A stretch of 64,000 nucleotides of DNA from Kofleriaceae bacterium (GCA_020633495.1 JACKDR010000002.1:124001-188000); one strand, 5' to 3'. Positions 1-14,787 are shown, counted from the stretch's first letter. Translations and numbers: made by a program. The notes: generated by a model not told the origin, from the letters alone.

Positions 1-108
1 GCCGCGATCGAGGGCGACCGTGGTCAGGCGGATCAGCTCGCCCACCGACAGCGGTCGTTCTCGCGCGGCGCCCGGGCGCGGCGCCGGCTCGGGGCCGTCG
101 GATCGCAC
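1..108 (-). CDS. Partial N-terminus, possibly exonuclease VII large subunit
   Basis: Only the first 36 codons are inside the window; the gene runs off the left edge. A GTG start at 108 has an AGGG 9 bases upstream, and an in-frame stop lies a little further upstream, so the start is bounded. The segment RPLSVGELIRLTTVALDRG resembles the 'SVxELxxxIxxLLE' opening of XseA, which forms the DNA-binding OB fold of exodeoxyribonuclease VII. That similarity is short, so the family assignment is tentative. The gene is divergent from the membrane-protein gene at 228; the roughly 120 bases between them must hold both promoters. Confidence 0.4.
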   Translation of the reverse strand, partial: MRSDGPEPAPRPGAARERPLSVGELIRLTTVALDRG

Positions 109-227
109 GGCGGCGACCCTACCGCGGCGCCGGTGGCCCTGTCATCGTGATGACTTGCGCGGCGCTGTCGCAACCGGGCCGGTGGCGCGGTGTCGACATG
201 CACGATAGGATGCGCGAGCCCACCGCC

Positions 228-1391
228 ATGGCCTCCGACCCCGACGACAAGCCCTCCGAGGCCACCGCTGGTGGCGAGGCCGCGGCCGGCGCCGCCGAGC
301 CCGGCGCGCCGGTGCCCGAGGACGCGGTCGATCCCGAGCTGGTCAGCCTGCGACCGCGCACCCAGATCGGCCTGATCACGTCGCTGGCGGTGGTCGTGCT
401 GTGCCTGACCCTGGCGATCCGGCTGTGGCCGGACTGGCGCTTCGTCGGCGAGGGCAAGCCGGTGCGCCACACCGCCGCCGAGGTCGCCGCCGGCAAGGTC
501 GGCCCCGACAGCCACATCGAGCTCACCGGCGTCCTCGACCGCAACGCCGCGGTCCGGGTCCGCAAGACCGCCGGCATCCCCGGCCTGCGGGTCGTGCCGG
601 TGGCCGGCACCGCCGACCGGGTCTGGGTCGTCATGGACGGCGACCCGTGGGCGCCGCCGCGCGAGGGCGCCGGCTACGTCGGCCGGCTGCGCCCGCTCGA
701 CGATCTGCCGTTCGCGGCGCCGCTGCGGGCCCAGATCCGGCGCGAGCCGCCGGCCCGCTACATCACGGGCGACGAGCTGCGGCGCGCCCGCACCGAGGGC
801 GTGACCGCGCTGACCACCGTCACCGGCGACCCGTTCGAGGTCGCGCCCGGCGACACCATCGAGGTCGTCGTCGAGGATCCCAACGCGGTGAACCTGGTGG
901 TGTCGTTCAACCCGCGCCTGCCCGACGCCGCCGCGTGGGCCACCGCGCTGGTCGACGCCGGGCTGATCGCGGTCGGGACCGCGCCCGACGCCAGCAGCGA
1001 CCGCCTGGCCCGCTGGGAGGTCCGCCGCCCCGACGCCTTCGCGTCGGTGACCGCGGCGCTCGAGAAGGCGACCCTGTGGGGGGCCCGGCTCGAGCCGGTG
1101 TCCCGCCGCTACCGCGCGGTGTGGTCCGAGGCCCAGCTCCGCGACGACGGCCTGGTGGTCGCCGACGGCACGGTCCTGGCCTGGCCGGCCGTGGACGTGG
1201 TCGCGGTCCACGCCGCGCGCCGGATCCCGGGCGGGGCCTGGGTCGTCGTCACCGGCGAGCTGCCGGAGCGGCTGTGGTACGTGCGCTGGCTGTACGGCCT
1301 GCTGGTCGTGTTCGGGTGCCTGTTCGCGTGGGCGCTGGCACGCGGCATCAAGCGCGAGTTCCTGGGACCGAAGCTGCCGACGCCCGCGTGA
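228..1391 (+). CDS. Membrane protein of unknown function
   Basis: 387 residues if translation begins at ATG 228; in-frame ATG 198 and 147 are alternatives. The first 40 residues are acidic and Ala/Pro-rich. A hydrophobic helix follows at about residues 46-68, then a roughly 280-residue hydrophilic domain, then a second helix near residues 349-371 (YGLLVVFGCLFAWALARG) and a short basic tail. This topology suggests a bitopic inner-membrane protein with a large periplasmic domain between two helices. I recognise no catalytic motif. The stop is 31 bases before cysS, so the two may be cotranscribed, but no functional link is evident. Confidence 0.75.
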   Translation: MASDPDDKPSEATAGGEAAAGAAEPGAPVPEDAVDPELVSLRPRTQIGLITSLAVVVLCLTLAIRLWPDWRFVGEGKPVRHTAAEVAAGKVGPDSHIELTGVLDRNAAVRVRKTAGIPGLRVVPVAGTADRVWVVMDGDPWAPPREGAGYVGRLRPLDDLPFAAPLRAQIRREPPARYITGDELRRARTEGVTALTTVTGDPFEVAPGDTIEVVVEDPNAVNLVVSFNPRLPDAAAWATALVDAGLIAVGTAPDASSDRLARWEVRRPDAFASVTAALEKATLWGARLEPVSRRYRAVWSEAQLRDDGLVVADGTVLAWPAVDVVAVHAARRIPGGAWVVVTGELPERLWYVRWLYGLLVVFGCLFAWALARGIKREFLGPKLPTPA

Positions 1392-1422
1392 TACAAGAGG
1401 CCTCTCCCCCGAGGCTTCGACC

Positions 1423-2943
<1,521 letters not shown>

Positions 2944-2994
2944 CGGGCGCGGCCGGCGGGTCGCCGCCGCGCCGGGACCGTGCCCGGGCCGGCG

Positions 2995-4409
2995 TCACTC
3001 GGCCGGATCTTCGGACAGGTAGGCCAGGATCACCTCGTCGAGGCTCTTCTCGGAGATGAGGTCCTGGCCGAAGACGCCGCTCTCGCTGTCCTCGCGAGCG
3101 CGGCGGACGCGGCCGCTGGCCGACGCAGGTGCCGGGGCGGGCGCGGCCGCGACGGGCGGAGGCGCGGCTGCCGCGGGCGGCGCCGGCGGCGGCGTGGTGC
3201 CGCCGACGTTGCGGGGCGGCGCGCCGACGATGACCGCCGGCCGCGTGACCACGACGCCGCTGCCGCTCGGGGTTCGCGACCGGGCGTGGCTCGGCGTCGG
3301 CCGGGCCGCGGGGTAGCTGGCCGGCGCCGTGGCGCTGCGCGGCGACGGCGACCTCAGGGGCGGCGTGTTGGGGCGCACCGGCGGCGGCAGGGTCGCCGGC
3401 CGCACCACCTGGGCGCGCGGCAGCGGCGGCGGCGCTGGGCGCGTCGGCGTCGCGACTCGAGGCGCGCGCGGCGGCGGCGGCGGCGGCGGCGTCGTCGCCG
3501 CGACCGTGCCCGGGCGGCCGGACTCGGGCAGCAGCGGGACGCTGTCGCGGGCGGCGGTGCTGGGCGTACTCGGTGGCGCTGCCGCCAGTGGGCGCGGGCC
3601 TCCGGCGCCGTGACCGCGGCGAGCCTGGGCGGCGGCGGCGCCGACCCCGGCGCCTCGGAGCGGATCTCGACCGCGACCTCGGCGAGGGCGCCGGCGCTCG
3701 CCGGCATCGGCGCGGTCGCGTCGGCCTCGCCGACGATGATCGCGTCGATCGCCGCCGACACGTCGCGGCGCGGCGCCGGCGGCGCCTCGACCGGCCGGGT
3801 CACCCCCGGCGGCGCCGACAGCGCCTGCCGCGGCGTCGCGAGCTCGGTCGGCGCGCGACCGGCGGCCACCGTGGGCGGCACGTCGTCGCCGAGGCCGAGC
3901 GTCGCGGGATCGACCGCGGCCATCCGCGACGACCGGGTCGGCGGCGGGATCGAGACCGTGCTCGGCGCCGGCGTGAGCGTCCGCGAGCGCGTCGGATCCG
4001 CCGACGCGTCGGCGGCCGACCTGGGGTCGGCGCTGGCGGTCGGGATGGCGTCGGACGCCGACGCCGCGGCGTCGGGTGCGGCGTCGGGCTCGGCGTCGCC
4101 GTCGACCTCGCGCGGCAGCAGCCCCGGCGTGCCGCCGAGGTACTGGTCGATCTTCTCGTCGAAGAGATGCCGACGAAGATCCTTGAGCACCGCCTTGTGC
4201 TGCGCCTGCATCAGCGCCTTCACCGAGTCGTCGGCGGCGCTCGGATCGTAGACCAGCTTGCGCGTGGTCAGGATGACGCCGCCGTGGAACAGGTGCGTGA
4301 AGACGTGCGGGTTGCTGACGCCGGAGTCTTCGGTCTGAACGTGGAAGACCAGTCCGCGGTAGCGGACGTTGTGGTTGTAGCCGAGGATCGGCGAACGCTG
4401 TTTGGCCAC
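2995..4409 (-). CDS. Conserved myxobacterial-type hypothetical protein, frame interrupted
   Basis: Start is GTG 4409 (protein begins MAKQRSPILGYNHNVRYRG). The first ~110 residues form a compact conserved-looking domain (HVQTEDSG, HVFTHLFHGG), followed by a Pro/Ala-rich linker and a short C-terminal motif SEKSLDEVILAYLSED. The N-terminal part and the C-terminal motif are in different frames. Reading changes by one base somewhere near 3560-3650, inside low-complexity sequence, and the total of 1415 nt is one base short of a codon multiple. I recall similar N- and C-terminal motifs in myxobacterial proteins of unknown function, so I treat this as one gene with an indel (assembly error or mutation). 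It is convergent with cysS and divergent from the gene at 4564. Confidence 0.7.
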
Positions 4410-4429
4410 GGCGTCTCGTCAGGGTATCA

Positions 4430-4448
4430 CGCCTCCCACGAGGAGGCG
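4430..4448. promoter_or_regulatory. Hairpin in divergent promoter region
   Basis: CGCCTC and GAGGCG flank a 7-base loop, between the divergent starts at 4409 (minus) and 4564 (plus). It lies about 21 bases upstream of the minus-strand GTG, so it could act as an operator or leader structure. A TAGAAT hexamer read on the minus strand near 4460 could be a -10 element. The evidence is weak. Confidence 0.3.
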
Positions 4449-4563
4449 TTCGGGGTTGTATTCTACCCCCTGCGTTGGTACTCACGAACGGAGCCGATCC
4501 GGGGCTCGAACCGTATTCCCCTGCGCGCAGCGATGGCGCCCAAACTTCGTCGCACGAGTTGCC

Positions 4564-5148
4564 GTGTCCACCACAGAGTCGAGGTTCGTCGAGCTGGTCC
4601 GAAGCTGGCTGGTTTCGCTGCCACACGATCTCAAGATCGCCTTCGAAGCCATGGACGACGAAAACCTGCCACGAGAGGGACGGGAGCTGGCCACCGGCGC
4701 CGTCATCTACGTGGTTTCCCCGAACGACTTCGTGTCAGACCGCAACGAGGCGGTGTCGAGCTACGTCGACGACGTCATCCTGCTCCGGCTCGCGCTGCTC
4801 GAGCTCGTGACCTCGGGTGACGAGGACGCGGCGGCGCTGCGGGATCGCTTCCCGTCGCTGTTCGACGGCCTGGAGGACGACCTCCAGCTGTGCCGCGAGA
4901 TGATGGGCGACCTGATGGCGTGGCTCGACGGCAAGGTCGCCGGGCTGCGCACCACGCCGTACAAGGGCAAGACCCCCAAGGTCTTCCTCGACGACGACGA
5001 GGCCCGCGAGAAGCTGTTCGAGGACGGCCTGGTGTTCCGCACCGACTACCCGGTCGACGACGACACCGTGCAGGACAAGCTGAAGAAGGCGTCCACCGTC
5101 ACCGACGTGATGCGGCGCCGCATGGCCGAAGAAGCCCGCGTCGGCTGA
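4564..5148 (+). CDS. DUF1232-like (YkvA family) protein
   Basis: 194 residues from GTG 4564; the frame is open further upstream but the sequence there looks non-coding. The central segment (TGAVIYVVSPNDFVSDRN, then a hydrophobic helix around DDVILLRLALLELV) matches the pattern of DUF1232/YkvA proteins, which carry a short hydrophobic region with a conserved Pro-x-Asp. The rest is acidic and helical. The function of the family is not established. The gene is convergent with murI, 36 bases away. Confidence 0.7.
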   Translation: MSTTESRFVELVRSWLVSLPHDLKIAFEAMDDENLPREGRELATGAVIYVVSPNDFVSDRNEAVSSYVDDVILLRLALLELVTSGDEDAAALRDRFPSLFDGLEDDLQLCREMMGDLMAWLDGKVAGLRTTPYKGKTPKVFLDDDEAREKLFEDGLVFRTDYPVDDDTVQDKLKKASTVTDVMRRRMAEEARVG

Positions 5149-5184
5149 CCGGGCGCCCCGCTCGGCCGCGACGTCGGCCACGGC

Positions 5185-6018
5185 TCAGAGATCGACGAGG
5201 TCGAAGACGTCGAGCGGCTCGCCGAGGAACCGCGGCGCCAGCTCGTCGAGCCGCGACGTGTCGGTGGCGAAGCACGCCAGCGTCCCGGGTGCGCCCCGGC
5301 GGTTCTCGTGGCGGGCGTCGAGGGCGCGCCGGGCCCACTCGGCCATCGCGCTCGCCGAGTCGACGATCGTGACCGGGCGACCGGCGAGCTCGCGCGCCGC
5401 GCGCTCGAGGACGCCGGCGAGCAGCGGGTAGTGGGTGCAGCCCAGCACCAGCGTGTCGATCGCGGGGTCGCGCGCCAGCAGCGTCGACAGGTAGCGACGC
5501 GCGACCGCGAGCGCGATCTCGTCGTCGACCCAGCCCTCCTCGGCGAGCGGCACCAGCAGCGGGCACGCCAGCGCGGTGACCGTCGCCGACGGGTCGCGCG
5601 CGGCGATCGCCGCCTCGTAGGCGCCGGAGCGCACGGTCGCGAGCGTGCCGATGACGCCGATGCGCTTGTTGCGGGTCGCGGCGAGCGCGCTGTCGGCGCC
5701 GGGCTCGACCGCGCCGATGACCGGCACCGGGCTGGCCTCGCGCAGCGCCGGCAGCGCCGTGGCCGACGCGGTGTTGCACGCGATGAGCACCAGCTTGACG
5801 TCGCGGTCGAGCAGGAAGCGCTGGCAGGCCAGCGAGTAGCGCTCGACCGTGCGCGGGCTCTTGGAGCCGTAGGGGACGCGCGCGGTGTCGCCGAGGTAGA
5901 CGACGTCCTCGCCGGGCAGGGCGCGGCGGACGGCGCGGACCACGGTGAGGCCGCCGACGCCGGAGTCGAACACGCCGATGGGGCGACGGGACGGCGGCGA
6001 TGACGACGGTTCGCTCAT
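5185..6018 (-). CDS. murI: Glutamate racemase
   Basis: Interconverts L- and D-glutamate for peptidoglycan synthesis. The 277-residue protein has all family signatures: GVFDSGVGGL at 15-24 with Asp18/Ser19, YLGDTARVPYG at 41-51, the first catalytic cysteine Cys81 (IACNTAS) and the second, Cys194 (LGCTHYPLL) with His196. The N-terminal ten residues are a Ser/Pro tail before the first beta strand. A 7-bp hairpin lies 22 bases upstream of the start. The gene stands alone. Confidence 0.97.
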   Translation of the reverse strand: MSEPSSSPPSRRPIGVFDSGVGGLTVVRAVRRALPGEDVVYLGDTARVPYGSKSPRTVERYSLACQRFLLDRDVKLVLIACNTASATALPALREASPVPVIGAVEPGADSALAATRNKRIGVIGTLATVRSGAYEAAIAARDPSATVTALACPLLVPLAEEGWVDDEIALAVARRYLSTLLARDPAIDTLVLGCTHYPLLAGVLERAARELAGRPVTIVDSASAMAEWARRALDARHENRRGAPGTLACFATDTSRLDELAPRFLGEPLDVFDLVDL

Positions 6019-6039
6019 GGCTTCGACCGGAACACCCGA

Positions 6040-6060
6040 GCAGGAATCAGGATTTCCTGC
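6040..6060. promoter_or_regulatory. Hairpin upstream of murI
   Basis: A perfect 7-bp inverted repeat (GCAGGAA / TTCCTGC) with a 7-base loop ends 22 bases before the murI start codon. It could be an operator, a leader hairpin, or the end of a transcript from the small upstream ORF at 6157-6342. There is no U-tract, so an intrinsic terminator is not supported. Confidence 0.3.
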
Positions 6061-6413
6061 AAGATCCGGATTGAGACCTCATGGCACACCGGCTGATCGA
6101 TCCGCCAGGAAAACGTCGCTGGGACGCCACCGTCGCGACCGAATGCGTCCTACGAATCAACCGCAGCGGCGACGCGACGAGCGGCGCTTGCGCGGCACCG
6201 CAGCCCCCCGACTTCCCTCGTACGCCCACAGGAGCTGTAGGAAAGTCGCGGGCTTGACCGGCATCGACGCGTAGAGGCGGCAGATCCCGGGGAAGCACTT
6301 CTCGGCCTCGGGCAGCTGACGTTCTGTGATACGGCCTTGCACCGGCCCGGACCCTGAGCACGTCCCGTACCACCCCGCTTGACCGCAGAGGTGCTGGTCG
6401 GTACCTGTGTCGG
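6061..6413. other. Intergenic region between divergent murI and HD gene
   Basis: With the murI leader hairpin this is about 395 bases without a confirmed gene. It contains a possible 61-codon minus-strand ORF at 6157-6342, listed separately. No tRNA, riboswitch or clear promoter pair was recognised. Base composition is slightly less GC-rich than in flanking genes. Confidence 0.5.
6157..6342 (-). CDS. Possible small protein (61 aa)
   Basis: A GTG-started ORF of 61 codons. Its residues include ERQLPEAEKCFPGICRLY and KPATFLQLLWAYEG, which look more protein-like than the Arg/Pro-rich translations typical of shadow frames here, and third positions are strongly G/C. The C-terminus is Arg-rich. The ribosome-binding site is weak and I recognise no family. 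It would be transcribed toward murI. Confidence 0.3.
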   Translation of the reverse strand: MQGRITERQLPEAEKCFPGICRLYASMPVKPATFLQLLWAYEGSRGAAVPRKRRSSRRRCG

Positions 6414-7643
<1,230 letters not shown>

Positions 7644-7697
7644 GGCGCGGCCGGGCCTCGGCCACTCCCGCGCCCCGCGTCCGCCCACCGGACGATG

Positions 7698-7789
7698 TAC
7701 GGGTGGCTGACACCCGTATGTCGGCGCAAGGGGCTGGAATCGCACGCGTGGCCGGCGGCTGGACGGCGGCGACGGGTGTCAGGCACCCG
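7698..7789. repeat. Pair of inverted REP-like palindromes (CTGACACCC type)
   Basis: Two short palindromes lie 55 bases apart in the gap before the lipoprotein gene. At 7698-7718 TACGGGT pairs with ACCCGTA; at 7773-7789 CGGGTG pairs with CACCCG. The two are near-copies in opposite orientation: both contain GGGTG, a variable base and CTGACACCCG when read on the appropriate strand. This layout resembles bacterial interspersed palindromes (REP/BIME). Only this pair was noticed in the window. Confidence 0.5.
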
Positions 7790-7839
7790 GAGATGGGCGC
7801 CGGGGAACCGGGGCGGCGCGACGTGCGTTGAAGGGAGCC

Positions 7840-9939
7840 ATGCGATGGAGCGTCGTTGCGTCGGTCATGATCCTGGCGGGGTGTCAGCCGTCGGCCCCCG
7901 GGGCGCAGCGGCCGATGATGGCGCCGCGGCCCGGTGATCCGCTGCTGCCGGGCGGGGTGCCCACGGAGGCGTCGGGGCAGGTGGTGGAGCCGGCGCCGGC
8001 GGCGCCGCACGAGCTGGTCGCGGGGCACCGGCGCGGCGTGCCCCACGCCGCCCAGATCAGCGCGGTGGTGCTCGATCGCGACGGCACCGTGGCGCTGTCG
8101 CGGGACGTCCTGGGCGGGGTCCGGGTCTGGCCGGCCCTCGACGGCAAGGTCGAGCCCCAGGTGATCGACGTCGTCGGCGCCGAGGCGATGGCGGTGGGCG
8201 CGCGCGCCGACGGCAGCCTGGCGGCGCTGATCGACAGCAACGGCGTCACCAGCGTGCTCCGCCTCGACCGCGAGGGCCTGGTCCGCGCCAAGGCGACGAT
8301 CGGCCCGGACATCCCGATCACCGGCGTGGTCGTGCTCGCCGGCGCGACCCGGCTGATCGCCGTGCGCAGCGACCAGCGGCTGCTGCTGCTCGACGACGCC
8401 GGCCGCGAGGTCGCCCACCTGGCGCTGCGCGGCAGCCGCGTCGTCGCGATCCACGCCACCGACGACGGCGCGCTCGCGCTCTTGCGGACCGCCGGCGACA
8501 CGCCGACGTTCCAGATCCGGGCGCTGCGCAGCGACGGTGACGCCCTGGCCTGGCGCGGCGAGGCGATCGACCTGCCCGCCCCGGCCGCCGGCCTGCCCCA
8601 CTACGCGTCGGCGGTGTCCCCCGACGGCGCCCTGTTCGCCTACGTCGCCACCACCGCGCAGGGCACCGTCGCCCGCGTGGTCCGGGTCGCCGACGGCCAC
8701 GCCTTCGCCAGCGACGGCGACGCCACGATCGCGACCCCGGCGAGCACGCTGATCGGCTTCACGTCACCGACCCGGCTCGAGATCGGCGCGATGAACGGCG
8801 GCGCCTGGCGGATCGACGTCGCCGGCGACACCGCGACCGCCGTGGTCCAGGCCCTGGCCACCGCGACGACGCCGCCGGCGTTCGCGCCCGGGCTGCGGGT
8901 CGCTGGCTACCGCGGCTCGCTGGTGCTGCGCACCGACGCCGGCGACGTCGACTACCTGGGCTACGACGACGTCTCGGCGTCGACCGGCGCGCTGTCGCCC
9001 GACGGCACGACGATCGCGTGGGTGACCGCGACCGGCGCGATCGTCGTGCAGCGCACCGACGGCCACGCCGACGTCCGCATCAAGAGCCCGAGCGACTGGT
9101 TCGGCAGCGTCGCCGTCGTCGACGACACCCACGTGCTGGCCGGCCGCAACGACGGCGCGCTGGTCCTGCTCGACAGCGTCACCGGCGCGCCGGTGGCGTC
9201 GACGCTGGTCGCGCAGGCGTCGCCGTGGTTCCTGTGGAACCCGCGGACCCACCTCGCCGCGCTGATGCACGACCCCGGCACGGTCTGGGTCATGGAGGTC
9301 GACCCGACCGCGGCCAAGCCGTTCGGTCCGCCGATGGCGATCGGCGACGGCGCCCAGGTGTTCGCGCTGCTCGATCCCGACGCCACCGGCGCGGTGCTCG
9401 CGACCATCGACGCCTCCCAGAGCATGCGCCGCTACACCCTCGCCGAGCTGACCGACGGCGTCAGCGCGCGGGACATGAAGCGCGAGCGGGTCGCGCTCGG
9501 CGCCCAGAGCTGGTGGATCGATCGCCGCGGCCGCACCTACGTCAGCACCGCCGCCGGCATCGAGGTCCGCGACGGCGCGCGCGTGCTGCGCACCGTCGGC
9601 GAGGCGTCGTCGCTGGTGGCGCCGGCGCCCGACGGCGCGCGGCTGCTGCTGGTCGACGCGCGCATGACCACCCACGCCTACGACGATCGCGGCAAGGAGC
9701 AGTGGTCGCTCGGCGCCACCCGCAACTTCCCACAGCTGGCGTGGTCCGAGGACGGCACCCGCGTCCTCGCGGTCACCGTCACGGGCGGCGCGCTGCTCGA
9801 CGCCGCGACCGGCGACGTGATCCTGAGCGCGACCGGCTGGGCGTACGGGCGCAGCAACCAGCTGCCGCAGGCGTTCCCGTCCGGCCAGCCGACCGAGCGC
9901 TTCCGGCCGATCTCGCAGCCCGAGCCCGACGTCGAGTAG
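7840..9939 (+). CDS. Putative lipoprotein with WD40/PQQ-like beta-propeller
   Basis: 699 residues from ATG 7840, chosen because AGGGAG lies just upstream; a TTG at 7828 is in frame. The N-terminus MRWSVVASVMILAGCQPS is a lipoprotein signal with lipobox LAGC and Cys15 as the lipidated residue. The mature protein is a long run of short beta-strand repeats with 'SPDG', 'DDGA' and 'SEDG' turns, as in WD40 or PQQ-type propellers. No enzymatic residues stand out. I infer a surface or periplasmic scaffold. It is convergent with the minus-strand operon ending at 9958. Confidence 0.75.
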   Translation: MRWSVVASVMILAGCQPSAPGAQRPMMAPRPGDPLLPGGVPTEASGQVVEPAPAAPHELVAGHRRGVPHAAQISAVVLDRDGTVALSRDVLGGVRVWPALDGKVEPQVIDVVGAEAMAVGARADGSLAALIDSNGVTSVLRLDREGLVRAKATIGPDIPITGVVVLAGATRLIAVRSDQRLLLLDDAGREVAHLALRGSRVVAIHATDDGALALLRTAGDTPTFQIRALRSDGDALAWRGEAIDLPAPAAGLPHYASAVSPDGALFAYVATTAQGTVARVVRVADGHAFASDGDATIATPASTLIGFTSPTRLEIGAMNGGAWRIDVAGDTATAVVQALATATTPPAFAPGLRVAGYRGSLVLRTDAGDVDYLGYDDVSASTGALSPDGTTIAWVTATGAIVVQRTDGHADVRIKSPSDWFGSVAVVDDTHVLAGRNDGALVLLDSVTGAPVASTLVAQASPWFLWNPRTHLAALMHDPGTVWVMEVDPTAAKPFGPPMAIGDGAQVFALLDPDATGAVLATIDASQSMRRYTLAELTDGVSARDMKRERVALGAQSWWIDRRGRTYVSTAAGIEVRDGARVLRTVGEASSLVAPAPDGARLLLVDARMTTHAYDDRGKEQWSLGATRNFPQLAWSEDGTRVLAVTVTGGALLDAATGDVILSATGWAYGRSNQLPQAFPSGQPTERFRPISQPEPDVE

Positions 9940-9957
9940 CGCGGCGCCGCGCCGCGG

Positions 9958-10632
9958 TCACCACGCGATCGCGAGCGCGGTCGACGCCGACAGCACCAGC
10001 GCGGTGTCGTCGACGCCGTCGACGACGAGGTGCCCGGTGAGGTCGAAGACCAGCGCGATCGGCACGTAGCGCGGCGCCAGCCACAGGTGGGTCTGCAGGC
10101 CGCCGCCGGCGGCCGGCGCCCGCGCCGCCAGCTGGAAGCCGACGTCGGCGTGCAGCGCCAGGCTCAGGCGTGGTCGCGACGCCGCGGCCTCGAAGACGAC
10201 GCCCGCGGTGATCAGCGCGTCGTCGAGCGGCGGATCGAACGTGGCGTGGCGGAGCGCCAGCAGCAGGCCGTAGCGCTTCCACCGGCCGCCCGGCAGGAGC
10301 TCGAGGTGGGCCTCGCCGCGGTTGCGCGTGCCGTCGCCGACGCCGGTGACCAGCAGGCTGCCGCCGGCGCCCAGCGAGTAGCGGGCGCGGCGCGGCGGCC
10401 GCGGCCGATCGTCGTCGGCGTCGAGCGTGGCGGCCCCGGCCGCGTCGGCGTCGGCGGTGGCGGTGTCGCCATCCGCGGGCGCGGTGTCGGCGTCGGCGTC
10501 ACCATCCCCGGGCGCGTCGTCTCCGTCCCCTGCCGCCGCGTCCTCCGCGCCCTCCGGCGCCTGCGCCCGCGCCGGCGCCGGCACGATCGTCAGCAGCGCC
10601 GCCACCGCGGCCATGACCCCGGCGCCCCGCAT
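9958..10632 (-). CDS. Exported protein, possible outer-membrane barrel
   Basis: 224 residues. A signal peptide occupies residues 1-25 (MAAVAALLTIVPAPARAQA), followed by an Asp/Ala/Gly-rich low-complexity stretch to about residue 65. The rest alternates polar and hydrophobic residues with glycines (YSLGAGGSLLVTGVGDG, GVVFEAAASRPRLSLALHADVGF, ALVLSASTALAIAW) and ends in an aromatic residue, a pattern seen in small beta-barrels. The start ATG overlaps the stop of the export-gate gene (TGATG), so translation is probably coupled. I do not recognise a family. Confidence 0.65.
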   Translation of the reverse strand: MRGAGVMAAVAALLTIVPAPARAQAPEGAEDAAAGDGDDAPGDGDADADTAPADGDTATADADAAGAATLDADDDRPRPPRRARYSLGAGGSLLVTGVGDGTRNRGEAHLELLPGGRWKRYGLLLALRHATFDPPLDDALITAGVVFEAAASRPRLSLALHADVGFQLAARAPAAGGGLQTHLWLAPRYVPIALVFDLTGHLVVDGVDDTALVLSASTALAIAW

Positions 10633-12519
10633 CACACCTGGATCCGGCCCGCCGAGCGCACCGTCACCCCCGGCGCCAGGTCGTGCGGCGACAGCACCGC
10701 GACGTCGGGCAGCTCGGGCGCGAGCAGCGCGCGCAGGTGGCGACGGACGTCGCCGGAGGTCAGCACCACGCCGGCGCGCCCGGGCAGCACCGCGCGGGTC
10801 GCCGCCACGATGTCGCGCGCCAGCTCGGGCTCGAGCGCCAGCACCGCGGCGCCGTCGCGGGTCACCACCGCGCCGCGCAGGGCGTCCTCGATCATGGCGT
10901 CGAGGGTCCACGCCGCGAGCTGGCCGCGCGGCGCGTGCGCCGCGGTGATCTGCCGGCGCAGCGCCGCCCGCGCGGTCTCGACCAGGGTCTCGACGTCGCG
11001 CCCGGTGAAGCCGGCCGCCGGCGCCGGCGCCGCCGCGATCGCGCCCAGCACCGCGCCCAGGTCGCGCACCGGCACCTGCTCGCGGACCAGGCGGCGCACG
11101 ACCTCGACCAGCAGCGGCAGCGCGACCACCCGCGGCACGACCTCGCGGACCGCGGCGGGCTGCACCATCGCGATGGCGTCGAGCCGGGCCTGGACCGCGT
11201 CGAGGGTGATCAGCTCGTGGGCGCAGCGCCGCAGCGACCGCGCCGTGGCCTCGGCGATGCCGGCCGGGATCTCGCCGGCCGGCACGTCGGCGTAGTCGAC
11301 CGCGACGCCGTCGAGCGCCAGCGCCAGCTCGCGCGCGCCCAGGGCGCCGCCGGTCCGCACCGCCACCGCCGGCACCGCGACGCCGAGGTCGTCGAAGATC
11401 ACCTGGCGGACCTCGTCGAGGCGCTCGGCCAGCGCCGCGCGCGCCGGCTCGCCCGCGAACGCCGCCGCCAGCTCGGCGCCGAGCTCGACCGCGACCGGCG
11501 GGGTCGCGTCGGTGCGCACCGGGCTGGCCGCGACCAGCACCTCGGGGCTGGCGATCGTCGCCACCCGCGCCCGCAGCGTCACCACCAGCGCCGCCGGGCC
11601 CAGCACCGCCGCCAGCAGCAGGAACGGCAGCGTCGGCACGCCGGGCACCAGCCCGAGCGCGGCCAGCGCCACCGCCGCGGCGATCAGCGCCCGCGGCTGC
11701 GCGATCAGCTGCGCCGCGACGTCGTCGCCGAGGGCGCCGTCGCCGCGCTCGGCGGCGACCCGGGTCACCAGCAGCCCGGCCGCCAGCGCCACCAGCAGCG
11801 CCGGCAGCTGCACGACCAGGCCGGCGCCGACCGCCAGGACCGCGTAGGTCGCGACCGCCTGGCTCAGCGACAGGCCGTGCTGGCCGGCGCCGACCGCGAG
11901 GCCGGCGCCCAGCACCACCAGCACCACCAGCAGCGCCGCGATCGCGTCGCCCTTGACGAACTTCATCGCGCCGTCCATCGCGCCGTAGAGCTGGGCCTCG
12001 CGCTCGAGCGCGTCGCGGCGCCGCGCCGCCTCGGCGCCGTCGATCACCGCCGCCCGCAGGTCGGCGTCGATCGCCATCTGCTTGCCGGGCATGGCGTCGA
12101 GCGCGAACCGGGCCGCGACCTCGGCGACCCGCTCGGTGCCGCGCGCGATCACGACGAACTGGAAGATCGCGACCACCGCGAAGACGACCAGCCCGACGAC
12201 GACGCTGCCGCCGGCGACGTGGCGGCCGAACGCGGCGACGACGTCGCCGGCGCGGGCCTCGGTCAGGATCATCCGGGTCGCCGCCACCAGCAGGCCGAGC
12301 CGGACCAGCGTCGCCACCAGGATCAGCGCCGGGAAGGTCGCCAGCCGCGACGGCGTCCGCACGTACAGCGACGCCATCAGCATGACCACCGCGAGGCCGA
12401 TGCTGGCGGCGAACAGGACGTCGAGCACCAGCGCCGGCACCGGGCTGACGATCAGCAGGACGACCGCGACGATGACCGAGGCCATCGCGACCTCGCCCCA
12501 CGACCAGCGGCGCCCGACC

Positions 12520-12542
<23 letters not shown>
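10632..12542 (-). CDS. FHIPEP-family type III export gate protein (SctV/FlhA-like)
   Basis: 636 residues. The N-terminal half has about eight hydrophobic helices beginning near residue 16 (EVAMASVIVAVVLLIVSPVP). It contains the family signature ARFALDAMPGKQMAIDAD at about 145-162, which in FlhA and SctV lies in the conserved cytoplasmic FHIPEP loop. The second half is a soluble cytoplasmic domain. These proteins form the nonameric export gate of flagella and injectisomes. No other secretion-apparatus gene is in the window, so this is an orphan copy or part of a dispersed system. It overlaps the upstream sigma gene by 23 bases and the downstream exported-protein gene by one. Confidence 0.9.
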
Positions 12543-13521
<979 letters not shown>

Positions 13522-13626
13522 CGAGGCCGATTAGGCCACCGCGGCGCGGTCCGCGCAATGGCCGGGCGCCGCGCGAAAGCCCGCTGGCCGGCCCTGGGCC
13601 CCGTGTTACCCTCGGAGAGTCGCGCC

Positions 13627-14769
<1,143 letters not shown>

Positions 14770-14787
14770 GAGGTTGTGATCTTTTCG

